Position numbers and translations under genes: made by a program. A stretch of DNA of 64,000 nucleotides, taken from positions 1 through 64,000 of the forward strand of contig CAMAUV010000021.1 of NCBI GenBank assembly GCA_945861415.1, read 5' to 3'. A model generated the notes under the pieces. It was not told the origin of the DNA. It did no database searches and was given only the letters and a program-made list of their open reading frames with translations. Shown here piece after piece: positions 1 through 14,600 of this stretch (positions are counted from its first letter, which is position 1; each line of letters begins with the position of its first letter). This DNA is from Akkermansia muciniphila. Its GTDB lineage: Bacteria; Verrucomicrobiota; Verrucomicrobiia; Verrucomicrobiales; V1-33.

Positions 1-2610
1 TAAGCGTCAGGTTCACCATGTGGCCGAGGGTGGTCGTTGCGGAGAAGTTCAGCGTGTCTTCGCCGCCGTCATCGCTGATGGTATCCACACCCAAGGAGTT
101 ATCCGTGTCGAAGAAGTAGGTGTCGTCGCCGTCATCCGTCGAAACGGAGGTGTCGCCGCCATTCAGAGTGTCATCATCGCCGCCACCGGCGAGGATATCG
201 TCACCTTTGCCGCCGTAGAGCACGTCCTTTCCGGAACCGCCGATCACCTCGTCATTGCCTTCACCTGCATTTACAATCACAGACCCGGAGGTCCAGCCCG
301 CCGCGTTGATTAAGTCATTCCCGGCACTTCCAAAGACAATCAGCGTTTCCAGCCCGGCGAGATTGAAGGCCGGTGTGCCAGCTCCAAGGTTCATGGTGGC
401 ACTGGTGAAGGTCATCGAGCCATTCCAGATGACGCCCACCTGATCTCCAGTGCCCGCGGCACCATCGAAAGACACCGAGGTCAGACCAGTCGGCGTGCCA
501 GTGAAGACGAACGTCTGGTTCCCTGCCCCGCCGTCCGCGTCTATGGCCTCCACGCTGTCGAGGCTGTCGGTTTCGCTAACTGCTCCGCCGCGGTTAATGA
601 GCAGACCTGCGCTAGTCACATAGAACGTGGTGAAGCCAGACTCTGTAATCGTGTCACTGCCAGTGCCACCGTTGATGGTGTCAAAGCCGGCCCCGCCTGA
701 AAGGGTGTCATCCCCTGCCCCGCCGTTGATGAGGTCATCATTTAGACTGCCGGTGATGGCGTCATCGCCGCCGCTACCGCTGAGCGTGAGGAAGCCGCCA
801 GCACGGGTGTAGAGACTGGCGTCGATGGTGTTGATGCTTACCCCGCCTGTGAGGGTCCAGCGTTCCACATTGTCAGCGGCAAATTTCTGCAGACCGCCAT
901 TGAGCACCAGCAGGTCTGTGCTGCCCGCCGTACTGAGCACCATGTCCATATCACCGGCGAAGAGGATGCGGTCGTTGCCACCCATGCCATTGATGGTAAC
1001 ATCGCCACACCACCCGGTCAGTGTGAAGGTGTTATTGGAAGCACCGCCGATCAGTTCGGCCCGTTCGATGCTGAATAGGTTGTCCAAATCGCCGCCGTTT
1101 CTGATAAGCTGCCCGTCATTCAGGGTGAAGTTGGAATTTGCAGTGCTGGAGATGCTGTCGTTGTCCGCCCCGCCGTCGAGGAGGTCGGTTCCGGTGCCGC
1201 CATCGAGGAAGTCGTCCCCTCCTGCTGCGTAGAGGGTGTCGTCACCGGGACCGCCGCGGAGGGTATTGCTGTTGGAGTCGCCAGTAATGGTGTCATTCAG
1301 CGAGCCGCCGATCACTTCATCAATGCCGCCACCGCTGAGGGTCAGGCGGAGATTGAGGCTGACGTTCACCGTCTGCATGGTGCCGGTCGCCAGGTTCAGC
1401 GTGATGGTCTGGGTCGTGGTGGCGGAGAAGTCGATGATGTCGTGCCCGGCATCTCCGCTGTTCTCGACGATGGTGTCGTCACCCCATGGACTGTCGATGT
1501 CATAGCTGTAAGTCTCGCTGCCCGCACGGCCGATGAGCGTGTCATTGCCGGGTCCGCCGATGAGGAGGTTGTCGAGGGAGTTACCGGTCAGTTCATCATC
1601 CCCGCTACCACCCGTCGCACCTTCGATGTCCTCGGCAGTCAGGGTCAGGCTGAGGTTGGCATTCACCACCTGCACGCTGCCGATAGTGCCGAGGTTGACT
1701 GTCACGGTGAAAACGCTGCTGGTGCCGCTGAAGTCGAGCATATCGGTGCCGCCATTGCCGGTCACCGTATCGGTGCCCAGAGCGCTGTCCGTATCGTAGG
1801 AGAAGGTATCGTCGCCGGTGCCGCCGATGAGGGTGTCATTGCCCGCACCGCCGTCGAAGATCACGTCGCCGCTGTAGGCCGAGGCGTCGATGATGTTATC
1901 GCTTCCCTGCCCTGCGAGCTTCACCGTCTCCATTTCACCGAAGTGATATGCCTCGCCGGAGGAGAGCACCACATTGGCCTCGACATTGAAGCCGAAGAAC
2001 ACCTGGTAGAACCACTGCTGGAGGGCGCTCGTGTCCGAAACGGTGATGGAAGGCAGGTCCGTCGTGATTTCCAAAACGTCGGATCCGTCGTTGCCAAAGA
2101 CAAAGAGTTCGCCGCCCCAGTTGGTGATGATGAAGACCTCATCCGCCGAGGTGCCAAACAGCTCGACCGCCTCAATGCTGTCGAAATTGAACTCGCTGTC
2201 CGCGGTGTCAGGCGTGCGGGCCTTACCAAAACGCAACTCGGCGGGCACCGCGCCGGCATTGCCGTCCAGCGTAATGTAGTTGCGGTTCGAGGAGCCATAG
2301 ACGGTGTCTGTGCCGTGTTCGCCGAAAATGTCATCGTCATCCAGCTCGACCAGAATGCGGTCATCGCCGTAGCCGCCGTAAATGAAGTCCTCCCCTTCCC
2401 CGCCGGCTAGGAAGTCGTCACCGAGCTGGCCGTTCACGTAGTCAGCACTGTCATCGCCGTAGATCGTGTCGTGGCCGAGGCCGGCATTGTCGTCGATGAG
2501 CCCATTGGCGAGGTCCGCAAAAATCACGATGGCCGGAATGTTACCACTGTCGCCGAGAATGATGTCCCAGTCGTCACCACCGCGAATCTCGTCGTTGTCT
2601 TCAGTGCTGC
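1..2610 (-). repeat. C-terminal RTX calcium-binding repeat blocks of the giant protein
   Basis: Successive GGxGxDxhx nonapeptides, such as GGAGNDTLIGGTGDDTF and GGPGNDTLIGRAGSETY, occur in clusters separated by 60-100-residue spacers. This is the hemolysin-type calcium-binding pattern. The spacers also resemble one another (variants of TVTVNLGTIGSVQVVNANL), so the larger unit of RTX cluster plus spacer is itself repeated. Confidence 0.85.
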
Positions 2611-5600
2611 CGGAACCCTGCCCGTGAACATAAACAGTGGCCTCACCGCCGCGGATGGGCTGTCCTGTCGGGCGACGGATGCTGAGGCTGAAATCCAGCA
2701 CGTCGCAGGCGAGCAGACCAGTATCATCGGCTGGATTGTCCGGCGTTCCGTTGTCGTTGTAGGTGGAGAGGATCGGGATTTCGAAGTTCGCGATCGTTTC
2801 ACCCGCTGCGAACATGACAACGCCCTGCACCCCAGTGTAGTTGACGCCTTCAAGGGCTGTTCCGTTGCTACCAAACCAAACCACCGCTTCGGCGGTCGTG
2901 GCATTGCTGCGCACCATGGTCACAAGGACGGCGTCGGCCGTTTCTGTGACATGGAACTCAGTTTGACCGAACTCGACCGTGGAAGTGCTGGCGGAAGGCA
3001 GAGAGCCGAGCTCTTCGAGACCGGTATCCACATTGATCTTTGCCTCACCCGAGCCAAAGCTCATCATCGCAGTCGCCCCTGCCACCGCGGCATCGCTGTC
3101 GTTAAAGTCGTCGCCCACGTTCGCCGCCACAAACTGCTGCCCCTGCGGCAGGCTGAATTGCACGTAGTAAGTGCCGGCATAGAGTCCCCGGAATAGGTAG
3201 AGCCCCGTGTTGGTGGCCTGAATATTGATCACATTGGACTCACAATCCAGCAGTGTCACGATGACCTCCGAGAAATAGAGCCCTTCGTCCTGGCGGCTGC
3301 TGTCGTTGGTATCCTTGAAGATATTGCCCGTGACCGACCCCGTTCCAGCGCCCACGCTGGCGTCCACTTCCCAAATCGGCGCGGTTTGCGGGTCATTGAT
3401 TTCCGTGGTCACGATGTAGCGGGCAATGACCCGGGCGTCGTAGGTGCCCAGATTGATCGGGGCATTTATATCCGTGGCCGTCTGCCAGTGGCCCCCTACC
3501 ACGTGGTCGTCGCCCCCTCCGGCGTCGATGTAATCATTGCCCGGGCCGCCAAAGATCGTATCGTCAGTAGCCCCGCGGCCAACGGTATCCGCACTCACCG
3601 GCAGCGTGAAGGTCAAAGGCAGACGGTAGCCGATGGCGGTGAACGGCGAAATGCCGGCGCTCCCGTCCCAGTCCTCCTGCTGCGAGTCATTTTCTGTCGT
3701 CAACTCCCAGCCTTCGATCACATCCGTCTCCCAGATCTCAATCTTGACGGTGCCCAGCAGAACGAACGCACTGTAGCGTCCCGTCGAGTCGGTCGTCACC
3801 GGCTCAGCCACCCCGGAGGCGTCGGTGATGTTCAAGGAAACGCCATTAAAGCCATTGGTGGCCGCTTCGTCCCAGTAGCCGTTCTGGTTGGTGTCAATGA
3901 AGACATAGCCATCGACCTCTACGGTGTCATCATCCACAATGACGGCGTCATCCTGCGGCTGGTAGGTACCTGCGCCCACCACACTGCTGACTTTGAGGCG
4001 GAAAACCTCAGCGTATTCCGGGTCCGTGTCACCCTTAGCGTTCACGGTCACCGTCTTCGGCGTGGTGCCGTCACTGGAATCGAACTGCCCCGGAGTCAGG
4101 CCGATACCGTTGTAGTCCACGCCGCCGCCGGTCGCTGTGATGGCGATGGTGCGGTAATCGAAGGTGATGATTTGCTCCGTTTCGCGCAACTGTGTGGGAT
4201 CATCAGGATCGACCAGCCTGATCTCGAATTCGTGCGGCACGAGCCCGCCGTTGCCCTCGGTGTGACCGGTGCTGGTGGCCTCCACCATGATGCTTACATC
4301 ATCATCGTCCACGATGGTCAGGGTGGCTGTGCCCGGATTGCCGTTGGCCGGCGCGCCAGTGGGGCGGCGCAAGCCGAAGGTGATGGTCTCGTCCGCCTCA
4401 TTGCGCGTATCGCCGAGGATCAGCACCTCCACCAGTTTCACGTATTCATTGGCGGCGAACACCACCAACTGGCTGGTGCCCATATCGAAGTCCGCCTTCG
4501 CATCGGGCGTATTCTTCGCTGTGCCTCCGGTCACAGTGAGCACTGCATAAGCCTGGGTGGGGCCGGGCGTGCGCACCAGGGTGATGTAGGCGGTCTTTAG
4601 ACCGTCCGTCTCGTTTTCTTCAAAATAGCTGCGGGCGAAACGCACGTCGTATGGGCTGCCCGTCACCCCGGCGATATCGTCATCGTTGATATTCACCGTC
4701 ACGTGGTTCTTTACGATGGTCGCTCCGTCCGCGGTGAGCAGGTTCACATAGAAGTGCTCATTTCCCTCCACCTCGAAATCACCATGCACCCACACGTAGA
4801 TCTGTTTCGAGTTCGTGAGGGCGCCGTTGGGGGCGAAGGTCAGCGTCGTGTCGCTGTCGATTTCCACCTCGCCGCTGGTGGCGTTGTTTTCAAAGTCGCC
4901 CACGATCTCATCGCCAAATCCCGCCACCGCAGTGCCCCGGGCAGCATCCCATGTCACCGTGACGGTGCGCGAGGTCTTGCCAGTGAGGGTCACGTTGAAG
5001 CCGACGCCCTGTGTCAGGTAGTTTCCTTCAATCACCGTGGTGCTCTGACCACTGAGGTCACCGTCGGCAATCACTGGTGTGATGCTCACCACAGGTGCCG
5101 CATCGGTATCAAGGATGATGCCGTAACCCCGGTCATCGCTGATAGTGGCGAAAGCGGGGTTGAAGAGGTTCACATAGAACGATTCGTCATACTCGTCGAT
5201 ATCGTCGCCTTTGATCACCACCGTGATGAACTTCTCCAGTTCGCCCGCCCCAAAGGTCAGCGTGGCCGGTGCCAGTGCTATATAGTCATTGGCTGCAGTG
5301 GCAGAGCGGTCAGCGGTGGAACCGTCAATGAGAGTGGCGTCCGTGGTCTGATAATCCACCTTCACCGCCCCGGCATAGTGGTAGTTGGAAAGCCGCACCC
5401 TGAATATGGCCAGCGCATTGACGCCAGTGGCGGTCGGCTCTACCTTGGTGACATCCGTGATGGAGATGGACGGAATGACATCGTCATTGATGATGGTCTG
5501 CTGGGTGGTGATGCTGGAGGGAGAAGTCGCCAGTTGGCTCGGCAGGCGAGGCGTCAGCTTGAGGTCGAAGCCCTCATGGCGCTCGTAAGTGCTGTCCCCA

Positions 5601-8600
5601 TTAATCTGAATCGTAATCGTCTTGCTCATCTCGCCCGGGGCGAATGTGAGCACGCCGGCGAGCACTGCTTCGTAGTCATTGTCCGCGGCGAGCGCGCTGC
5701 CGTAGGCAGGGGTGTCGTCAGTGCCGTCCACCGTGAAGTAGTCCAGAATGATGGTCTCTGCGGAAGGTCCGCTGAGTTTCACCGTGAAAGTCGCCGTCGT
5801 CACCTGACCATCAGCGCGCTCCAGCACCGCTTCGTTGGTGACGGTCAGAGTCGGGTCTCCGTAGTAGCCGGCGGTGATGCTCGTCTCTTCCTCGTCGTAA
5901 TCGAGCTGGAAGGCTCCGGTCTGGTGCGTGGCTACCACAACGTCACTGTCATTGTCCGGTTCGCTTACGTCATCCAGCCCCAGCGCAGAAGCAGAGTCAG
6001 GATTCACGAGCGTGTAGCCAGCGGGGCCGGTGAATTCGAGATAGTAATCGTTCGGATCCAGACCCGAGAACTTCCAGCGACCCGCGCTGTCCGTAACGGT
6101 GACTCCGATCCTAGAATCGTCGCTGCCCTTGAACAGCTCCACAGTCACTCCCGGCAGCGGACGGTCGGCGGCGCTCCCTTGCCCGTCATACAGATTACTG
6201 AGGTTTAGATCATGGAAGACCACGCCCTCCACGGAAATGCCCGTGACACGCTCGCCGGCCTTACCGTAGCTGTCGTCACCGAAGATTTCGTCGTTACCCA
6301 CGCCGCCGTCGATGAAGTCGTTGTCGTCCTCCTCAATGAGCTGAGTCGCACCGCCGCTGAAGTAGTTGCCACCGAAGAGGAAGTCGTCTCCGTCGCCCCC
6401 GAACATCACATCGAAGCCGCCGCCACCTACGATGAAGTCATCGCCTTCACCCGTGATGCCGGTGATGTTGTAGGTGCCGCCCGCCGTGGCGGAATCCGCC
6501 AGGGCATTCATCATGCCAACGGTGAAGGCGGCCATGTTGAAGTCATCGCCCACCAGCAGGTCCACGCCGCCGTGGCCATAAATCCGGTCATCGCCAGCGC
6601 CGCCCATGATGAGGTCATTTCCTTCACTGCCGTAAATCTCGTCATTACCCGAGCCGCCGATCACACGGTCGTTGTCAAGACCGGCCTCCACGAGGTCGTC
6701 CCCGTCGCCAGCGTCGATCACGTCATTGTCGGCACCGGCGTAAATGTCGTCGTTGCCCGCGCCGCCGTTGATCGTATCCAGCCCATCGTAGCCGTAAATG
6801 AGGTCTGATCCGTCTCCGCCTTCCAGCGTGTCTACGAAGCTGGAACCGTAAATCTTGTCGCTTCCGCCGTCACCGTAGATACTGAGCGCATTCTTGCCTG
6901 CGGTGAGGACGTCTGCGCCATTGCCGCCGTAGATTTTTACACCCGTCACGGCGATGGTGTCGTGGCTGCCGGCGGTGATCTTGTCGTCACCGTCATCGCC
7001 GTAAGCAATGCTATTCAGACCAGCACCGAGGATGATCGTGTCGCTCCCTGCGCCGCCCCTAACGGTCACTGTGGTGAGCACGCCGCTGAGGTCGATGTAG
7101 TCGTTACCCTCACCCATATCAATTTCGATAGAGGTGAAGCCGGAGAAGGTCTCGCGGTAGTCACCCCACTGAATTTCCACGGTTTCCGCACCTGCGGTGC
7201 CCTCAAGGTGCTTGATGACGAAGGTCTCGTTACCGTCGTTAGTATCAATTTCTGCGCGCTTTTCAGCCCTCACCCCGGCATTGACTTGGAGCACCCCAGA
7301 GCTATTCACCTCGCCGAGCTTTGGCTCAGGACAGGTGATGTCGAAGCTGAAGAGCAAGAACTCTCCGTAGCGCCATGTCTCGTCGATCTGGAAGAAAAAG
7401 AGGTCCACTTTCAAAAACGCTTCAAGGAACAGATACACCTCACCGTGGATGTCGAAGATACAGCGCGGATCAATCTGGGCGTTGGCAATGAGTTCAGAAA
7501 CGCGCACGCGGCCATCCTCCTCGATGTCATTGAGATCAAACTCCACCGTCACACCGATGCCGCCCTCCACTCCGACTTCCGCAGGGCCAATACTGAGACT
7601 GACTCCGGCAAAGATTTCACCCAGCAGGGTCAGTTCGGGACGCTCGTTGCCGTTCTCATCGTAGTCGGCGATGTAGAAGCCGTCGAAGATTTCCAGCACG
7701 TCCTTGGCTCCACCTTCAATAAACTTCTGAATGCCGTAGGTATCGAAGCCGAAACCGATATCAATGTAGGCACCGATGGTGCCGCCGAACTGAGCATACA
7801 GCGGCGGGAAAATCGGGATCTTTTGCGTGTAAGTAAACTCAAACGCGAAGGTCGGGAGCTGCCACTCGAAGAGGCGGACCGGCTTCCCGACGAAGAGTCC
7901 GAAGATTTCGCTCGGGTTTTCCAGCCAAGGCAGTTTAAATCCGTCCATCGCATTCGCGCCATCCACAAATCCGGCCGTCTGCGTCACCTGGGTGCTGCCG
8001 GCGGTGGAATCGCTGCCGAGGTTGCCCAGTTCTGCGTTCAGGTCAATTTTGGAGAGGTTGCCCAGCGGGTTGGTGTCATAAGCGCCATCCTCACCGGCGA
8101 TCATGGAGAAGGCGCCCAGCGGGATGTAAACGGAACCGTTCCCAGTCGGGATGCCGTTGATCAATTCGATCACCATGAGCACATCCTCAATGAAATCCCG
8201 GGTCTCCGGGTCGAGATAGCCGAAGCCCTGAGCCAGATCGAGGAACGTAATCGACTTGCCAGCGAGCTGGCTAAGGATGGGCAGATCCATCGTAGCGATG
8301 TCAATAATCGGCTGGAGCGGCTGGGTGATCTTCTGCACCTCCTCGAGGATGGGGCCGAGCACATCGGAAATGAATGATCCGAGGTCGAGACGCAGGTTGT
8401 TGAACTCAATGACCGGATCGCTCGCGCCTTCGCCCAACGACCACTCCCAGCCGAGATGGAAGTCTGCCAGCAGGCGGGGAAATGCGGCATTGCCGTCGAA
8501 GCTCGCGGCTATATCCAGATTGATATCAGCCTCCGCGGAGAGTTCGCCCGCGATGATGTCCTCAAACTCCGCCGAGGTAAGCTCAGACCATGTGAGCTTG

Positions 8601-11600
8601 CCGTCATCATTCGGATCCATCAGGTCCACAAAGAAGCCGCCCTTGAAGAAGCTCGGGTTTTCAGGATCATCCTTGACGTCGAGACGCAGGAAGAAGAGTT
8701 CGCCGCCCGCGTGCAGGCCGGGGATGGTGGCCTCAAAGCCGATCTGCAGCTCGGGATCGTCCATGCCGCCCTCGGTGCCCAGCCAGAAGCCGTCAGACTT
8801 ATTGAAGCCAAAGACGAGGCGCAGATCGAAGCCGAGTGCGAGCACCACATTCCCATCCACTTCGAGGCCGAAGCCGTCCACGCCGATGTCGAAGTCGATC
8901 GGGTTCTGCGTGGTGTCGAGCAGCGCGATGGTCTTCGCAAGGCGCAGGTTCACCTGCAGGCCGTCGTCGCAGTCGAGAGTGACATCCAGATCGTCGAAGG
9001 TGGCGTCATTATCGAAGGCTTCACCGGTTTCAAAATCGACGAGCAGGTTGAGCCCTTCGCCGCCGAGCACATTCCAGATGGCCTCTTTAATCGCGTCTTC
9101 GATGGCTCCGATAGCGCTGCCATTGGCGGCGGCGATGCGGGTGCGCAGCTCGGCGAGCAGTCCGTTGCGGAAGTCCTCAATGAAGTTCGCCGCGCCGCTC
9201 AGGGCATCGCCGATGAGCGGCAGGTTCACGTTCAGTACGATCTCGTTCAGGGCGTTTTGGATGTCTTCCAGCGTGCCGTCCAGACCATCCAGCAGCGGTC
9301 CGGCGGCCAGATCAATGATCTCGCAGAGATCCATGTCATCAAACAGCCCGCCGAGATCAGGCGCGGCGACGGTGACTTTGGACAGAGGCACCGACGTCCC
9401 GGCTTCACCGGCCAGCGCGAGCGTCATGTCAACGGGCAGCGGATTCGAGTCGATGTGGATGATGATAGCGGCGGCAGTGGTGACGCCGCTGTCGATGCCG
9501 ATGGTGAGCGTCTTCGAGCCGGCGTTGTAGTTCGTGGAGATCGAGCCGGTGTCGGAGAAGACGACTTTCACCCCGCTCATGCCGGCGGTGACGCCAGCGG
9601 GGGTGATGTTGAGCACGAGGTCGTTCGCTTCGCCGCGGAAGTTGAGGTTCGCACGCTCGGCCGTCGTCGTGGTGTAGCGCGCAGTCGTGTCGCCCATGAG
9701 CAGGCGCACGAGGTCGGGCACGTCCACGGCGAGCGCGTTGTCCGCGAAGCCGTCGCCGTTGGCATCCAGTGTGGAGAGACCGACCGGCAGTGACTCGTCC
9801 GGCGCGTAGAGCGGCAGGATGCCGGTGATGCCGGCGTGGGCGTCGATGGTAAAGCTGTCGAGACTGAGCAGTGAGGAGTCGAAGTAGTGGCGTCCATCTC
9901 CGTCGAGGTCTTTGAAGGTGAGGCTAATGATCGCGCTCTCGGTGCTGCCGCCCGCGCCGTCGTAGTCGAAGACCATCTCGCCGTCGCGAATAAAGACTCC
10001 GAGCGCGCCAACGGCCGCTTCAAATTCCAGATCGGTCACGCTGACCTTGGCCTTCAGGTCCACCGAGGTCGTGTCGTAGATGAACGGAGTCACCGTCGTC
10101 GGGTTCGTGAGGTCGAGGCCAAACTCCAGCTCCACCCCGGCGCTGGCGCTCACATTCAGCATCCCGCTGCCAGACACGTGAAGAACTGAGGACACCGCAG
10201 AAAGGAAGCCCTGAACCTGCGGATTGTCGCCGCCCAACCCGGCCAGCAGGTCAGCAAGGTCGAGGTGCAGCGGTAGTTCGTTGGCGTAGGCTGCGGTATA
10301 GTCCCAGTGGAACTTCAGGGCATTCGTCCGGATTTTGCCCGTGCCGTCATTGCCTGCCAGCAGGCTGGCGTCCCACTGCCCAGCCAGCGCCGTGTCGATT
10401 TCATTGACGATGGTGGCCGCAGTCGTGTTGGCCGGGTCGATTAGGATTGTGATAATCTTCGCCACTTGATCCCACTCCACAGCAGCGTCGTTGCCGCTGA
10501 TGGTGGAGGAGCCCTTGATGCGGAGGAGGGTGCCGTTCCACTGCGCGCCATTACCGATGTGCTCCACGCGGAATCCGTTGTTCGAGCCGTTGGGGTCAAA
10601 ATTCACTCGGGAGGCCTCTCCAGCGGTGCCGCTGTGGGTGATGACATCGCTCGCCACACCGTTCGTGTAGTCGATGCCGTTCGTGTCGAAGCTGATCCAG
10701 AAATCTTCGGGATCGAGATTGAAGAGGTCCTCGATGGCTTCCTCCATCACGACCAGCATTTCCTGAATGTTGTCCGAGTCGCCCTCGGCCACAGCATCCA
10801 CCAGATCGGCGAACTGACCGGCGTAATCCACGAGGTCGTGCAGGCTCAGATTGATGAACGGAATCGGTTCATCCAGGAATCCGAAGGCGCTGAAATCATC
10901 CAGCGTGTCCACCACCGCCTCAAGCCCGCGGATGATGTCGGTGAAGCTGATTTCCTCGAAGCTGAACCCGCCGCTGAGGCCCACATCCGGGTAGGTGAGG
11001 AAGATGCCCTTGTTCGCGGCATCGTTGTTTACGTCGTATGTGTTCTCGTTGTAGTTCAGCTCGGTCAGGATGGGAATCCAGACGCTCAATTCGCCGCCGC
11101 TGAGGACCGAGTTGCCGCCAATGACGGCGGAGATGTTGTCGAATCCGGCATAGACCCCACCGGCGAGGTTGAACTCAATATAAGTGCCGATGTCGCCAAA
11201 GACGTCCATGAGTTCCGGCATATAGAAGCGGTCATTGCCGGTCGTGGGATCACGGATCCCGACCGTAGCCATCAACGCGTCAGGAGCCTCGAACGGATCG
11301 CGGCTTTCGACCTTCCCGCCGTTCACTGTCAGTTCCAGGAATCCGAAGACGAGCTTGCCGGTGATCTCACCCGGAGTGGTGATCTCAAGGGTGGCGCTCA
11401 GGTTAACATCTTCCAGGAAGAAACCCTTCATCGGGGCATTGGCCACGCTCTCAAAGAAACCGCTGGGGTATGCCGCGATGGGGTTTTCGATGGTATCGCC
11501 AAAGCCCAGCTCCGTCGCGAAGGTATCGTATTGATCGACGGTCAGGCGGATTTGGGTGACGAAACCAGTCTGGTTGTCGAGGATGGAGTCGCCGTCCCAG

Positions 11601-14600
11601 TCGAGTTCATCCACGTCCAGATTTCCGTCGCCGTCGTCGTCCTCACCGGCGTCCAGATAGCCATTGAGGTTGGTGTCTTCTGCAGAGTCGCGTTTCTCGT
11701 CAAAATCGAGGTCCTCATTGACGCCAGAGAGCACCAGCACCGTGCCCGCAGCCTGGAAGCGGACAAACTGGAGCAGGTCCGTGGCCACTCCGCCCGGAGG
11801 GGTGAAGTCTGCGGCGGCGCTGAGGGCGGCGTTCATGTCATCAGCCAGATGGGCCAGCGTCGTGTTTGTGGTCGTCTCAGATTTGTTCAGCGTGACATCG
11901 ATGGGCGCCGAGCTGTTGTTCAGGAAGAGCTTAAATTTGGCGGTCTGCGTGATCCTGCCATTACTTGGAGCCGGAATGAACTGGCTGCTGAAGATCCGCG
12001 GGATATCCGAGGGATTCAGGTCCAGACCGAGGCTAAAATTGAAGTTCAGCGCCGGGGTGAAGTCCATCTGGCCGCTCAGCGTGGCGTTGCCGAGAGGCCC
12101 GATTTCGGCTTCCCAGTCAAAGTCCACGCTGTAGGTGGAGCCCGTCAGAGGCAGATTCACGGGGAAAATGTAGAGCTTTTGCTTCTCGTCGTATTCGATG
12201 GGGGTGGGGAGGTTGAGAATATCACTAAGCTCCTCAGGGAAATCCTCCAGCAGATAGCGGCTGATTGTCTGGCTGTTCACCGTGACCGGGAAGCCTGTAG
12301 GCCCGCCGGAAACAGAAGGCGTACCCAGATTGATGAACGATCCCGCCCCAAGAGTGATGGAGAAGCCCGTGGTGCCCGCTTTGATTTCCGCCTCGGTGAA
12401 AGCGATGGAAAGAACGCCATCGCGATTCATCCGCGCATCCAGACGGGCGGAAAGTCCGACCGCGGCGATGCCGGCATCCAGCGCCGCTTCGATTCCCGCC
12501 CACCCGGCCGAGTAGAGGCCATTGAACGAAATATTATAAACCGTAGGACTGTTGGCGAAGGTCACGGAGAACGACCCATTATAAGACCCGCCGCCCGGCA
12601 GCGTGGGCACAGGCAGCGCCAGCGCCACCTCTGTGCTCACCAGCTTGCTGTAGAACAAGTCCACAAATCCCTGCACCCAGTCCACGGCCTCGCCCAGCGT
12701 AGTGCCGTCAGTGAAAGGAATCTCGACATCGAAGAGGCTGCTGTTGCCCAGCAGGTTGAACCAGTTACCAAGACGCTGGAGGAAGGTCAAAATCTCCTCC
12801 GGGCTGGGGTTGGCGAAGTCAAAATTGGTCCCCAAACCGAGGTTTGTCCAATAGGTCCCGGGGACAAATGTGCCGTCGGGCAGGAGGTGGAAGATTTCCT
12901 CAGGAATGCCGCCCTTGGTGTAGAAGTAGAGATTTCCGGCGGTTTCCTCGATCGTGAAGTTCACCGGAATGGTCAGCGTGCCCACTCCCACACTGCCGTT
13001 CACACAGATGCGGAGGTAGTCGGTTTCCGTCAGATTGAACGAGAAAGCCGAGGCGTCAGGAGCCGTCCAGGAATAGCTGGCGGCCGAAAGCGTGGTGTTG
13101 ATCTCCAGTTCGATCGTTCCGCTCACATTCACAAAGCCAGTCTGGAATTGCAGGCTCGCCACCCCGGCCAAACCGGCGCTAGTGATGACAAAGGCCCCGC
13201 TCCCGTTGTGGAATGTCACCAGTTCCGCACCGCCGAGGTTGAAGCCCATGGTCACATCCTCAGCAGCGATCCGGACGATCTTGCCGCTGCCCGGATTGAA
13301 CAGTTCAAAGCTCAGATTGCCGCTGAAGTCCGCGAAGTTCAGCAGGTTCACCGTTACGGCACCGCTGATCCCGACGTAGTTGTGGTAGTAGCTGCCGGTG
13401 AACTCCAGCTCCACGTCCTCCGTTGAGGAAACACTCACCGTTTCATTCACATCCGCGCCGGTCGTGTTGATGCGGAATACCATGTTCTCCGCAACCACGC
13501 TGGTCAGGAAGTTCGCCGCGTCGCCCAGCACGAAGGAGTCCATCGTCGCCTCCCCGGCAAAACCGGAAGACTTCAGAACGAATGCCCCTTCCCCGTCCAG
13601 CGCCACGATCGCGATGCCTACCGCCGCCAGCGTCACGTCCACGTCCGTCGCGCCGATCTTAATAAACTCGGGCTGGTGGGTCGTGGCATCGGTCTTTTGT
13701 TCAAACCCAAAATCCCCCGTGACCGTCACCGAGCCAATCCCACCGCCCACAGACAGTGCGATGCCCACATTGTTGCCGGTAATTTTCAGATACGGGCCTT
13801 CAGGCACATTCACCGTCCGGGTCACCCCGGCGAGTGTGTACGATTCGTTCACTGCTTCGTCCGTCGTATTGATCGCCAGCGAGAAAGAGCCAGTCACCGT
13901 CAGCCCTGTGATAAACGGCAGGAATTCCGTCACGGTCCCGGTCGCCGAACCCGCCACGCCGTCATCGGAGAAAATGAAGTAGCCGCTGCCACCGGTGAGC
14001 TGCATGAGCGTTGTGCCGCCCTGTTTCAGACTCACGGCAACTCCCGTCGCAGCCACGCTCACGACCTCATCACCGTCCGCGGTAGTCTTTTGCTCGTAGG
14101 AGAAATTGCCCGTCACCGCGCTGTCGAGGATCGTCAGAGTCGTAGCCGTGGTGTCCAGACGCAGGTATGGACCCGATGGCGCGGAAATGCTGACACTTAC
14201 CCCCATCACATCCACTGTCTCAGAAACCGCCGTGGCGAGCTGGTTGATCGTCAGCGTACCTGTACCGGACGCCGCCGCGATCCCAAACACATCCACCGTG
14301 TAGTCGATGGACGCCGTGCCGGCCACCCCGCTATTGGTAATGATCCACGAGCCCGATCCATTGCTCAGGGTCACGAGGTCCGTGGAGAGATCGCCCATTT
14401 CAAAATTCACCTCGCTGGCGCTCACCGTGATGACCCGTTCCCCGCCGGTAGAGGTCTCGCGGTTTTCAAAAATGAAATTCCCGGAAACCCCGATGCCGAG
14501 AATTTCCATCACCGCATCCTCACCAGTCACCCGCAGGTAGGACCCCGCAGGCACATCCAGATCAATCGTCTCCCCATCCACGGAGAAACTCGTCGCCACC

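Noticed and set aside
1-7200. Short repeated DNA motifs resembling a CRISPR array
   Set aside because: The repeats are degenerate coding repeats of RTX nonapeptides, with no constant repeat/spacer lengths and no cas genes.
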